Part shown: positions 12,901-22,340 of the stretch, in pieces
Numbering within the stretch: the first letter of the stretch is position 1
Layout: each line of letters begins with the position of its first letter
Source: Amborella trichopoda
Lineage: Eukaryota; Streptophyta; Magnoliopsida; Amborellales; Amborellaceae
NCBI RefSeq assembly: GCF_000471905.2
Contig: NW_006499364.1
Location: 1,105,460 to 1,169,459 of the forward strand
Length of the DNA: 64,000 bases
Reading direction: 5' to 3'
The notes under the pieces: model-generated
What the model was told of the DNA's origin: nothing
Databases searched by the model: none
Seen by the model: only the letters and a program-made list of their open reading frames with translations
Program-made: the position numbers and the translations under genes

Positions 12901-13140
12901 ATTCAAACAGCTTGCCTCGCCGAATGTTATGCTTCAAGAAAAGCAAAAAGGATAATCATGGAAAGTATGCTTCGGCTTTTACTTTTTTCCTTCCTATCCA
13001 CATGACCACGTGAACGTCGAGGAGATTCACGTAATGGTGTAACTAGGTTGCTTAGACGTGGGGATGCATTGTGCACGGGTCCGTCCGTAGATAATTTTGG
13101 AGGATAGACTTTTTGATAGAGTTTTTTTACTGCTATACCA
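9903..13140 (-). repeat. 3' LTR of the Tat/Ogre-like element
   Basis: It begins on the plus strand with CGATTAGGTGCC, aligned with TGGTTAGGTGCC at the start of the other LTR; the terminal TG has become CG by one transition. It ends with TATACCA, giving TGGT...ACCA inverted ends. A tandem repeat block occupies 10570-11420. The TATA position (11601-11608) reads TACATAAA on the minus strand, one substitution from the box in the other LTR. About 3.24 kb long. Confidence 0.75.
10570..11420. repeat. Minisatellite inside the LTR, about 48-bp unit
   Basis: Degenerate units on the pattern AGAAGACCAACTGATGCTAG, then GTCTCATCAACTGATAGA and a short GAAGAGAGAG purine run, repeated roughly 16-18 times. 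The matching array lies in the other LTR at 26350-27130. Unit number and sequence differ between the two LTRs, so the arrays have changed since insertion. Confidence 0.8.
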
Positions 13141-13151
13141 GGTTTTCTTTT
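13141..13151 (-). other. Candidate polypurine tract beside the 3' LTR
   Basis: The minus strand reads AAAAGAAAACC immediately before the LTR start TGGTATAGCAG. A purine run at this place would prime plus-strand DNA synthesis. The tract is short and not G-rich, so this is tentative. Confidence 0.4.
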
Positions 13152-13343
13152 GACGATCAGAGTACCACTATTGGTCTCGTCTATCGAGTCTAGTTGGGAG
13201 AAGGTTCTATTAGCCGATCCCGAATGTCAGGCCGTGCCGGTTAGAAGAGCTAAAGTCTCAAGCAGGTTCCACCCTAGCTTTGTCAGTTTCTGCCTTGGAG
13301 AAATGGTGACTGGGCTACTTTGTCACCAATCCTCATGGAGAGA

Positions 13344-14340
13344 GAGGTTTATAGGAGAAGGAGAAGGCAAGCATACTCCATGCATGGGGAGGAGGTCTAT
13401 AAGAGAAGGAGAAGGTATGCACACTCTGTGCATGGGGAGGAGGTCTATAAGAGAAGGAGAAGGCAAGCACACTCTGTGCATGGGGAGGAGGTATATAATA
13501 GAAGGAGAAGGCATGCATACTCCATGCATGGGGAGAAGATCTATAAGGGAAGGAAAAGGCATGGATACTCTGTGCAAGGGGAGGAAGTCTACAAGAGAAG
13601 GAGAAGGCATGCACACTCCGTGCATGGGGAGGAGGTCTATAAGAGAAGGAGAAGGCATGCATACTCCATGCATGGGGAGGAGCTCTATAAAAGAAGGAGA
13701 AGGCATGCACACTCTGTGCATGGGGAAGAGGTCTTTAAGAGAAGGAGAAGGCATGCATACTTCATGCATGGGGAGGAGGTTATAAGAGAAGGAGAAGGCA
13801 TGCATACTGGAGGAGGTATATAAGAAAAGGAGAAGGCACGCATACCGGAGGAGGTATATAAGATAAGGAGAAGGCATGCATACTCCATGCATGAGGAGGA
13901 GGTCTATAAGAGAAGGAGAAGGCATGCATACTCCATGCATGTGGAGGAGGTCTATGAGAGAAGGAGAAGGAGAAGGCATGCATACTCCATGCATGGGGAG
14001 GAGGTCTTTAAGAGAAGGAGAAGACATGCATACTCCATGCATGGGGAGGAGGTCTATAAGAGAAGGAGAGGGCATGCACACTCCTTGCGTGGGGAGGAGG
14101 TCTATAAGAGAAGGAGAAGGCATGCACACTACATGCATGGGGAGAAGGTCTATAAGAGAAGGAAAAGGCATGCACACTCTGTGCATGGGGAGGAGGTTTA
14201 TAAGAGATGGAGAAGGCATGCACACTTCGTGCATGGGGAGGAGGTCTATAAGACAAGGCATGCACACTCCGTGCATGGGGAAGAGGTCTATAAGAGAAGT
14301 AGAAGGCATGTGTACTCCATGCATGGGGAGGAGGTCCTTG
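13344..14340. repeat. Tandem array, 48-bp unit, about 21 copies
   Basis: Unit built from GAGGAGGTCTATAAGAGAAG, GAGAAGGCATGCATACTCCA and TGCATGGG. Most units are 48 bp; two or three near 13780-13860 lack the last part and are about 35 bp. Each unit contains CATGCAT-ACTCC-ATGCATG, a 7-bp inverted repeat with a 5-base loop, so every unit could form a hairpin. Because 48 is a multiple of 3 and the unit has few stops, long open frames run through the array on both strands (333 residues on the minus strand with a 16-residue repeat). These are a by-product of periodicity, not evidence of a protein. Confidence 0.95.
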
Positions 14341-14877
14341 AAGAAGGGATAACGACTGGGCTACGTTATTACCCAACCCTGAAGAAGGATGTCAACTGGG
14401 CTACCTATTCACCCCGGACTAATGAAAGACGTCGATTGGGCTACCTGTTCATCCATGACTGAAGAAGGATATCGACTAGGCTACCTGTTCACCCAAGACT
14501 GCAAAAGGACATCGACTGGGCTACCAGTTGACCCAAGACAGAAGAAGGATGTCGACTGGGCTACCTGTTCACCCAGGATTGAAGCAGGATGTCGACTAGG
14601 TTATCTATTCACACAAGACTCGAGAAGGATGTCGACTGGGCTACCTATTCTTTCGAGACTGGAGAAGGATATTGACTCTACTACTTGTTCATTCAGGACA
14701 GAAGAAGTTTGTTGACTGGGCCACCTATTCACCCTAGATAGAAGAAAGATGTTGACTGGGCTACCTATTCACCAAAGACTAGAGAAGGATGTTGACTAGG
14801 CTACCTATTCACCCAGGACTAGAGAAGGACATCGATTGGGATACCTGCTCACCCAAGACTGAAGAAGGATGTCCATG
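14340..14877. repeat. Tandem array, 40-bp unit, about 13 copies
   Basis: Unit built from GAAGAAGGATGTCGACTGGG and CTACCTGTTCACCCAGGACT with scattered substitutions. It starts exactly where the 48-bp array ends and stops about 40 bases before a polypurine tract and LTR start on the plus strand. Tandem repeats just upstream of the 3' LTR are a known feature of the hypervariable 3' untranslated region of plant Tat/Ogre elements. Confidence 0.95.
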
Positions 14878-14915
14878 GATGATTTTAATGTCTACACCCT
14901 GTTGGACATCTTTTC

Positions 14916-14926
14916 GGTTGGGGGAC
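14916..14926 (+). other. Polypurine tract before the nested plus-strand LTR
   Basis: GGTTGGGGGAC directly precedes TGCTAAC, the LTR start. A G-rich tract ending at a TG LTR terminus is the usual arrangement at the internal side of a 3' LTR. Confidence 0.55.
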
Positions 14927-16211
14927 TGCTAACTTAAGTCACTTGTAGAAGCGAATGTTGCATCAACCAGTTTATTGGTCCAAACGTCCTTTGATGATTT
15001 TAGCTTAAACTTGGGAAGCGACGCCATTGGGATTGTTTTCACCTATTTCTTTTTTATTTTGGGACTCTTTTACCCATGACCTTTCGGCCATTTTCACCCT
15101 TTTTGTCCATTTTTACTCACGATGCCCCTTCGGGTTTTCACCGTGCCCAGTTTTTATTCACAGAACTCTTTTACTCATGGTTTCATGACCCTGCCCATCT
15201 GTCATTTTTACTCATAGCGTTCCCTTGTTCAGGTAAACACCATTCTTGTTATTTTTTTTATCATATTGTGTTTTTTATTTTTTGTTTTTTGTTTTTTGTT
15301 TGTTTTTTTGTTGTTTTTTTTGCTAGGGTGCATTTAAGATCATGCCTTCAAGACCCATGCGAAACTGTTTAACGTCATGCCACCTGGACGTGCGCTATGG
15401 TTTAAGCTCATACAGCTAGACCGTAATGGTGATGGATGGTAGTTTATGAAGGCCATGGAGTGAGTATGGTGGTGGTTTGGCTCACTTGGGGAGATGGCTC
15501 GAGGCTGCCAATGAGAGATGGGTGATGTATGAAAGGTGAGTAGACGATGGTGACCCACTGGGTATTGGGGTGGTGAGAATGACCTTAACTTCATTGAGGA
15601 TGATGGGTCGAAGTATGGGTGTGAGTCTTATTGGGGGATGAGGGTCTTCATTGGGGACGTGCAAGTCCACTAAGGATAGTGGTAGAGCATACACTGCTTG
15701 AAATACAGCCGACGCCATGTGTAGCACTGATGGTTTATTGTGAATTTTCAATCGGCAATGAGTTCTCACAACACAACCGACACCGAGTTCTAACACAACC
15801 GGCACTGAGTTCTAAAACAACGAGCGTTGTTCAGCTGGCGTTGTGAATGACCCATGGTATTATTTGAAGTCAACTAACATTGGGTTAACTGGCGCTAGGG
15901 TTGTTTCGGAGACACACCCGACGCTAAGTCAACCGATGCTAAGGTTGTATTTGGAAATACACCCGACACTAAGTCAACTGGTGCTAGGGTTGTTTGCAAA
16001 TTTACCTGGGCTCTGAGGATGGATTTGGAAACACTTACGACGCTATGTCAACTGGCGCTAGGGTTGTTTTTGAAATACACTTGGCGCTGGGATGGATTGA
16101 TGAGAGCTACCTCGGGCCGCATGTAAAGCCCGACCAGTCTCGTTATCGCTTGGCTTTCCGTGGACACAACTGGACTTCCCAATTTGTGAGGGGCATTCGA
16201 GGGCAGTGCAG

Positions 16212-16225
16212 TCTATAAAAGGGGG
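16212..16225 (+). promoter_or_regulatory. TATA box of the nested LTR
   Basis: TCTATAAAAGGGGG, identical over 14 bases to the minus-strand motif at 5867-5880. Sequence about 30 bases downstream (CTTGTTTTTCCCTT) would be the start region. Sequences around the two 14-mers do not otherwise look alike. Confidence 0.45.
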
Positions 16226-17411
16226 TAAAACCTTGTTTTTCCCTTATTTTTCACCAAGGGTAAAACAAAACTTAAGCACAAGTTTTCTTTAACCGTGAGG
16301 AGAGAGTGCTCGTTTGAAGTTTTCAGCAAGTAATGGGACTTCGGCCACAGTCTCTGTGGGGAAGGTTCTTCGATAGACGGTAGGTTTCGATCAAGGATCT
16401 TAGAGAGAAGACCTCCATTGATCAAACTTCACCAAGAATTCAGTGAGTTTGTTGAGAAAGCAGCAGGGAAAGGAGAGCTTTCCGAGAATCTTTCTAGGAA
16501 GCAGAGGAAGCTCCGGCTATCGTTTTTCTTTCGGGATGACGCGAGAAACACATCTGTGAGTATTTCCGCACGTCTTGAGGGCTTTTCAAGGATCTTTAAG
16601 GGGTTTCCTAGTGGTTGTGGAAGTTTTTCGGTCCACCCGTGGCATTGCAAAAGTTTTCGAGAACTCAGGGGAAGTCTACAAAAGCCTTTCGGTGTGATTC
16701 TGGTGAAGTCCAGGCTAAAATGATAGGGGGCAAGGTTTTTAGTGAATTTCCATCCGTGTGGGACCAATTGCGGTGGAAGAAAAACGACCGTAGGAAATGA
16801 GCCATACGGTTGCAGGAGGTGAAACGTCATGAGGAAGGCTTACAGTTGCTGAAGATGAACCATCGCGAGGAAGGCGTACGGTTGCTGGAGGTGAATCGTC
16901 GTCCTTGCAAATCTCGTGACCATTTAAGGAGGGGTAAAAATGAGGAGTCTCGGGCGGCAAACATTCGTGACAGGGCCAGCACTAATAGAATTCCAACTAG
17001 CACTAAGGTAACCTGCGCTGATGATTTGGAGTGCTGATAGAACTGGTGCCGACCCTCAAGCAAAACAGCCGGTGCTTGGGGTTGGGCACCCCACCGATGC
17101 CGGCCTCTGGAGGACCCAATCGGTGCTGGCTTCAATCGGCACTGATCAATACGTGAAGCTTATCACGATGCAAAGAATGATGCTTTCATGTGTCCGTATG
17201 TCACATGCGGGGTTCACGGCGTTCGACGATGAGCTACGTATGGCGATGTCCATGGGCTGGTAAGAAGTGGTGAAGGATGAGGCATGGCTTGTGGTACCTG
17301 GAAGCCAAATCCTCCAGAGTAACAGTGAGGACCATGTTGCTCTGTGGAAGGGCATCCACAGTGAATAGGGCATGCTTTTTTTCATAGGCCAGCTCCTTTT
17401 CAGGGTAGCCC

Positions 17412-17517
17412 CTCTTGTATGTTTGATATACACATCGAATGGATCTTACATTGTATGTTCGACATACACATTAGATGAGGTATCTGACTTGTATGTTTGA
17501 CATACACATCGAATGGA
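17412..17517. repeat. Three copies of a short palindromic repeat
   Basis: CTTGTATGTTTGACATACAC followed by ATCGAATGGA, repeated about every 45 bp three times with small changes. Each carries GTATGTTTGACATAC or a one-base variant, a near-perfect palindrome. Confidence 0.75.
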
Positions 17518-17903
17518 CTGAGGCTAACTTCTTGGAGTGACTCTGCTTTGTCTTCCGACCTGTAACCATCCTCTTACTCGCCAGATGAATTAAAGCTAAC
17601 TCTTCAAGTGGTTTCCCTTATTCTTCATGAGGTGATCCTTCCTTTTGTGGGTTTGGTTCTTCCTCATGGGACATGCATTTGTTTTGGCCTATAACCGTCC
17701 TCTTACTCTCAGATGCAAGAGCAAAAGCGCAAGTTTTGATTTGTAACCGTCCTCTTATCCTTAAATGCAAGAGACTTGTAACCTCCCTAGTAATGGGTTC
17801 TTGTAACTTGTAACTCATTTTTACTACAATATAAAGGAAAAAAGTTAGCATTTTGTTTGGACTATCTTGCTTGTTTTCGCATTGAATAGAATTGAATCGC
17901 ATA

Positions 17904-18867
17904 TCATATTTTTTCCCTCTTCATTCTGCCTTGGTTGAGTTCAATGCTTTGTTGAGCCTCTAGCCTCTTTCCATCGAGTGCATCCAATTCTTGATACCGG
18001 AGCTCGACTCTCTCATCTTCTTTTATTCCCTTGTGAATAGCAACTTGCAATGAGGGGATTTGTATTTCAAGAGGTAAAACTACTTCACCTCCAAAGACCA
18101 AAGAATAAGGAGTGGAATCCATAGCATTTCGTATAGTAGTGCAATAAGCCCATAGTGCTTTGGGAAGTCTATCATGCTAGCTCTTCCTTGTTTTTGATAT
18201 TGACTTTCTTAGAATATTGCATAGAGTATTATTGAAAGCCTCAACTAATCCATTCACCTGAGGGTGGTACATAGTCGAGTGCCTCCATTCGAAACCGAAC
18301 TGGTTAACTAGGCGATCAATGTAATGACTCCTAAATTGAGGGCCATTGTCAGATGTGATCCAGTCGAGCACACCGAAGCGGTATATGATATGATGTCGAA
18401 CAAAGTAGGCCATGTTGTCCCAAGAACTTGCTTAAGGGGGACCGCTTCGGCCCACTTAGAGAAATAATCTGTTGCAGCAAAGATGAAAACATGGCCCATT
18501 GTGGAAGGGGGGTCTATGGGCCCTACGACATCCATACCCCAAATTGAGAAGGTCCATGATGTAGCCATAAACGCTTTGGAGGCTGGTGAACCAGATTAGA
18601 CTGTATTTGGCATATCTGACACTTTTAAGCTTAGCTTAAGGAATCGGCAATCATAGAAGGCCAATAGTATCCCAACCTGCATATTCGTTCATAGAGCTTA
18701 GGATCGGATTGGTGGAGCCCACAAATGCCTGAGTGGATTTCTTCTAACACCTTATTTGATGTTGACACATCTAAGTAGAATACCCTCAACTGATTGTCTA
18801 AAGAGAACATCACCTTTGAGGAGGGTATACTTGGTGGACATTCGACGTATATTCTTGCATTCGGCAT
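17904..18867 (-). pseudogene. Integrase of the Tat/Ogre-like element, truncated
   Basis: Integrase would insert element DNA into the chromosome. The zinc-binding part (18631-18867) shows EEIHSGICGLH and LGYYWPSM, followed by a CQICQ-type pair. The catalytic core is split over two frames. One segment (18308-18568) has WGMDVVGPI with the first catalytic Asp and AATDYFSKWAEAV. The other (18177-18413) has ITSDNGPQFRSHY with the second Asp and NGLVEAFNNTLC with the Glu, 35 residues apart. A further segment (17904-18122) reads YSLVFGGEVVLPLEIQIPSL. The C-terminal domain is missing: similarity stops at about 17915, close to the end of the nested LTR. Several frameshifts; not functional. Confidence 0.85.
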
Positions 18868-19874
18868 GATCTTTCGCTGGCTTGCTATATTTTAGGAAAC
18901 TAGTAATGGGGTCTCTCCAATCTTCGACCTACCCAATTTCTACGCATATTGGGTCAAAGAATTGTGGTTCTTGATTTCGACACTTAGCTCCTCGACTCTG
19001 TGCCATTTCTTATTCGGTCTAGATTACTTCTTTGGCTGATAGAAGTGCTCCAAATGGATAAGGAAGACACTCGAGGAAGATATCTATCTCGTCATCCGCA
19101 TTGAATTCAGTTCTTAGCTCGATGTGTCTCCATTCCACCACCCAAACAAGCGTGGGTCCTGGTGAGGACAACTGAATTGTGGCACCGAGTTTCGCAAGTG
19201 CATCGGCTTGCGAATTTAGCTCTTGGGGATGTGACTCAAGGATACGTCTTGGAATTGGCCCATATACGATTTTGTAGTATCTTGATAAGGCTTGAGGGTG
19301 TCTTTTCTTTCATCATAAATCCCTTTGAGTTGTCGGATAACCAACTCAAAGTTGCCCTAGATCTTGAGCTGCTCCAAGTTAAGATCGAAATCTTTCTTGA
19401 GTCTGATTATAAGGGGCTAATATTTTGTTTCATTATGAGAACCGGCTTGAGTGAGAGAGAAAGAAGTGGCAGTATTCCTCCTGTAGGAGTCAGGAATACT
19501 ACTCCGGCGCCTCCGCATTCCGATTGGAAGGCTCCATCGAAGTATAATTCCCACACCAGAGCAAGGTCGGCATATAACACTTCTTCATCAGGGAGGTTCC
19601 TTGATAGAGGAGCTTCGGGCCGCACAGGGTGTGCTATTAGAAAGTCAGCCAAGGCCTGGCCCTTGATGGCCTTTTGTGAGACATATGTGACGTCAAACTC
19701 CATCAGCAATAATGCCCACTTGGCAAGGCGTCTTGACAAATATGCACGTGTCATGAGAAATTTTACAGGATCATCTTTTGATATAAGTTTCACTTCATGA
19801 CCAAGCAAGTAATGGGGGAGTTTTTGTACTGTGAAGATCAGAGCCAGACACATCTTCTTCTTGACTCCTTGCAT
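18868..19874 (-). pseudogene. RNase H and RH-integrase linker of the Tat/Ogre-like element
   Basis: RNase H removes the RNA strand during reverse transcription. The segment 19407-19874 has YLLGHEVKLISKDDPVKFLM from the end of the RT-RH connection. LYFDGAFQSECGGAGVVFL follows, the first catalytic Asp region of the plant Tat-type RNase H. Lower-coordinate sequence (18870-19130) reads in broken frames as DWRDPITSFLKYSKPAKDH and LLKGDVLFRQSVEGILLRCV, the usual linker before integrase. A long plus-strand frame at 19162-19800 lies opposite and is a shadow. At least one frameshift and several stops. Confidence 0.75.
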
Positions 19875-20132
19875 CCTACGGCTGAGGTAATATAATGCAG
19901 TCTCCTTCCCTCTTTTCTCTCTTCATTGTTTTGTGCCAACAATGCTCTGAGTGACTTGTCTAGAGTAGTCATGTACAGAATGAGGGGTTTTCGCAATACT
20001 GGTGTAGAGAGCAATAGAGGGTTGAACAAATAACGCTTGATGTCATCCAAAGCTGCCTGACATGCTTCATCCAAAATGAAAGGGGTATCTTTCTTTAGCA
20101 GATGTGCAAAGGGTTTATAATGACCTGAGATG

Positions 20133-21167
20133 TTAGATGAACCTGCGAATGTATGCTAGTTGCCCTTGAAGAGAGCGCAATTCCCGAAGTGTAGTGGGTG
20201 ACGACATTTCCTGGATTGCCTTGATCTTAACTGGCTCAATTTCAAGCCCTCGATGTCTGACGATGAAACCTAAGAATTTTTTGAAGTGCATGCCAAAAGT
20301 GCATTTCAACGGGTTCATTTTAAGTTGATGAAGATATAGTCAGCGATATACTTTTTCAGGGTCCTTCATGTGAGCATCCTTCTCTTCAGATTTTACCACC
20401 AAGGCATCCACATAACACTACACCTCTTTGTGTATCATGTCTTTGAAAATGGTCATCATTGCTCTCGGATATGTGGCCCAAGCACTATTTAATCCAAAAG
20501 GTATCATTGTGTAACAGAAGATCCCTTTTGCAGTTAAGAATGCGGTGGCCTCTTCATCTTCGGGTGCCATCCTTATTTGATTATACCCGAAGTATCCGTT
20601 CATGAAGGAAAAGATCTGGTAGTGAGCTGTGGAGTCGATGAGCATCTCGGTGAATGACAACGAGAAGTCATCCTTAGGACAGGCGGTGTTCAAATTGCTA
20701 AAGTCAATACAGACTCTGATTTGACCATTCTTTTTCTTGACCGGAATGATATTTGCTAGCCATTTCGGGTATTTGACTTCACGGATGAAACCTGCTTTTC
20801 TGAGCTTGGTTATCTCAGCGTCTATCTGCATCTCTAGGTCAGGCCTAAACCTTCTCAACTTCTATTTGATTGGTTTGATAGTTGGATCGATGCCGAGATG
20901 GTGAAGTGCTACTTGAGTGTCTAACTCAGGCATCTCATGATAATGCCAAGCAAAGACGTCTCAGTTTGCTTTCAACAAGGTCGTGAAATCTTCTTTTTCT
21001 CCTGGAGACATATTCACTGAAACGAAAGTGGGTCTGGGATCAGCTTCATCTCCAAGGTTTATTTCCTCAAGTTCGTCAGCTGTGGCATGACCACCTTCTT
21101 CCCATTCTTGTGGAGCCTCTTGCAATTCTTCATCATCGTTCTCAGAGATTTTTTTGATCAACTTCAA
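20133..21167 (-). pseudogene. Reverse transcriptase of the Tat/Ogre-like element, catalytic Asp lost
   Basis: The RT copies element RNA into DNA. From 20858 the frame shows AGFIREVKYPKWLANIIPVK, then KKNGQIRVCIDFSNLNTACP (motif A Asp present), NQIRMAPEDEEATAF and IPFGLNSAWATYPRAM. The catalytic box at 20403-20414 reads Tyr-Val-Asp-Ala instead of the usual Tyr-x-Asp-Asp, and a TAG stop lies one codon before its Cys. The thumb and connection follow at 20133-20318 (MNPLKCTFGMHFKKFLGFIV, then LRSLQGQLAYIRRFI). Upstream, 20961-21167 holds an acidic linker (AWxxxEMP-type sequence just after it). Inactive by both the stop and the missing Asp. Confidence 0.85.
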
Positions 21168-21228
21168 GTGTAGAGACCCCTGATCCTGACATTTCTACCT
21201 CTGATAGAGGTCCAGAGTGGGTCATAAT

Positions 21229-22085
21229 TTATGCATCTTCCTCGAATCGAGTGACAGAAAGGTCAACCTCAAACGTGGTGAACATGTGAGGTTGGAGCGG
21301 CTTGTCTTGAATGTTAGAGGGGAATTGAGGTTCAGTGATGATTATGTGAAGAGTGTCTTCGTACAAACCATACGATATTTGTACGGATGCTTGGAGTGTT
21401 TGCTCCAAGCCAATCGGTTCTTCACAGACTTGTATCATGTGGCAAGCCTCCTGAGAATAGAATCTTTGTCCTCTTGATTCTCTCAATCTCTGCTCGAAGT
21501 CAGGCTCAAGGGGCCATTGGGGCTTCTTTGGCTTTGTCTTCTTGTGCTTCTTTGATAAAGATGGCTCTGCCTTGGCTTTAGCTACCAGGGCATCAGCAAC
21601 TGTTGAGAATCCTGTTGCCTGTGCCAGGGTCTTTCTCAATTGCTTCTGCTGCGTTCAGCTTATATTGACTCCTTCGAATTCCTGATCGAGAGCATCAAAT
21701 CCATAAAGGTCATATCTGCAAAAGACATAAGAGAATGAGACGCAGAAGAAGAAGGTGGAGAAGGGTTGGAAAGTGGGGGACTTTTAAGGTCGTTCCCCTC
21801 ATCAGACCAATCTGGACAGCTTTTCCCGTCATCACCAGGATTGAATGGGTGCAGGGGATCTTTTAGGTCTTTCCCTTGCTCAGACAGTTGGGGATTGGTT
21901 TTAATGTCGTCACCCTCATCGGAGTCTTTTAGGGCTTTCCCCTGCTTAGACCGATGGGGAATGCTTTTAATGTCGTGACCGTCATCAAACGTTTGCTGAG
22001 TGGAAGATGTCACAGGGACGTCTTCTTGACAAGCTGAGGAAGGAAAAAGGATCATGTGGTGGATGAAGTCTAGCAAAGTTGGCAA
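21229..22085 (-). pseudogene. Gag-pol linker with acidic internal repeats
   Basis: Two open segments (21660-22085 and 21229-21639), separated by a stop and a frame change, lie between gag and RT. The first contains three degenerate, roughly 20-residue repeats of the type DDIKTNPQLSEQGKDLKD, then a Pro/Ser-rich run. The second begins KTLAQATGFSTVADALVAKA and is basic (KKHKKTKPKKPQW), like the linker before Tat RT domains. I could not identify the protease active site, so that domain is either very diverged or lost. Confidence 0.5.
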
Positions 22086-22340
22086 TGGAGGAAGGGGTCT
22101 GAGAAATTCCTACTCGATTATGAGTTGAGTGGTCTTGTTTCTTCGGAGAGTGGCCCTTAATGCCTGTCTTTATCTAGTTTTTTGAGGTAATGTGTGATTC
22201 GTATTGCTGGGCTGGCGAACAGCCTTAGCTTGACAAACTGCTTCTCGCTTCAAAGACTTGAGTCTGCTTCGGTCATGGTAGATCATACATGGCTGGAAAG
22301 TTGAGGGTTTCGCAGGGTCTGAGTCATTAATGGGAAGTTC

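Larger units (their letters stand above)
14927..17850 (+). mobile_element. Nested LTR (plus strand), probably a 3' LTR
   Basis: Starts TGCTAAC and ends GTTAGCA, a perfect 7-bp inverted terminus, and is preceded by a polypurine tract. A TATA box lies at 16212 and a T-rich, TTGTAACTTGTAAC-type 3' region with ACAATATAAAGG at 17790-17840, as expected of U3-R-U5. Short decayed direct repeats occur inside: CCGACGCTAAGTCAACCG-type motifs at 15760-16060, and GAGGAAGGCTTACAGTTGCT-like ones at 16810-16910. No gene is supported. The matching 5' LTR was not found to the left, so the element is truncated. It lies next to the point where the minus-strand integrase loses its C-terminus, so it or its arrival broke that gene. 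Confidence 0.55.

Noticed and set aside
13141..13160. TTTTG at 13148-13152 as partner target duplication of TTTTG at 17851-17855
   Set aside because: The motif is common in T-rich sequence and is not followed by an LTR start, so it is probably chance.
13323..14324. 333-residue repetitive protein on the minus strand
   Set aside because: It follows only from a 48-bp period without stops; equivalent frames are open on the other strand, and it lies in a tandem array.
13344..14877. CRISPR-like regular repeats
   Set aside because: The units are contiguous head-to-tail repeats with no unique spacers, and the genome is a plant's.
19162..19800. 212-residue frame on the plus strand
   Set aside because: It lies opposite clear RNase H and linker motifs on the minus strand; it is a shadow.
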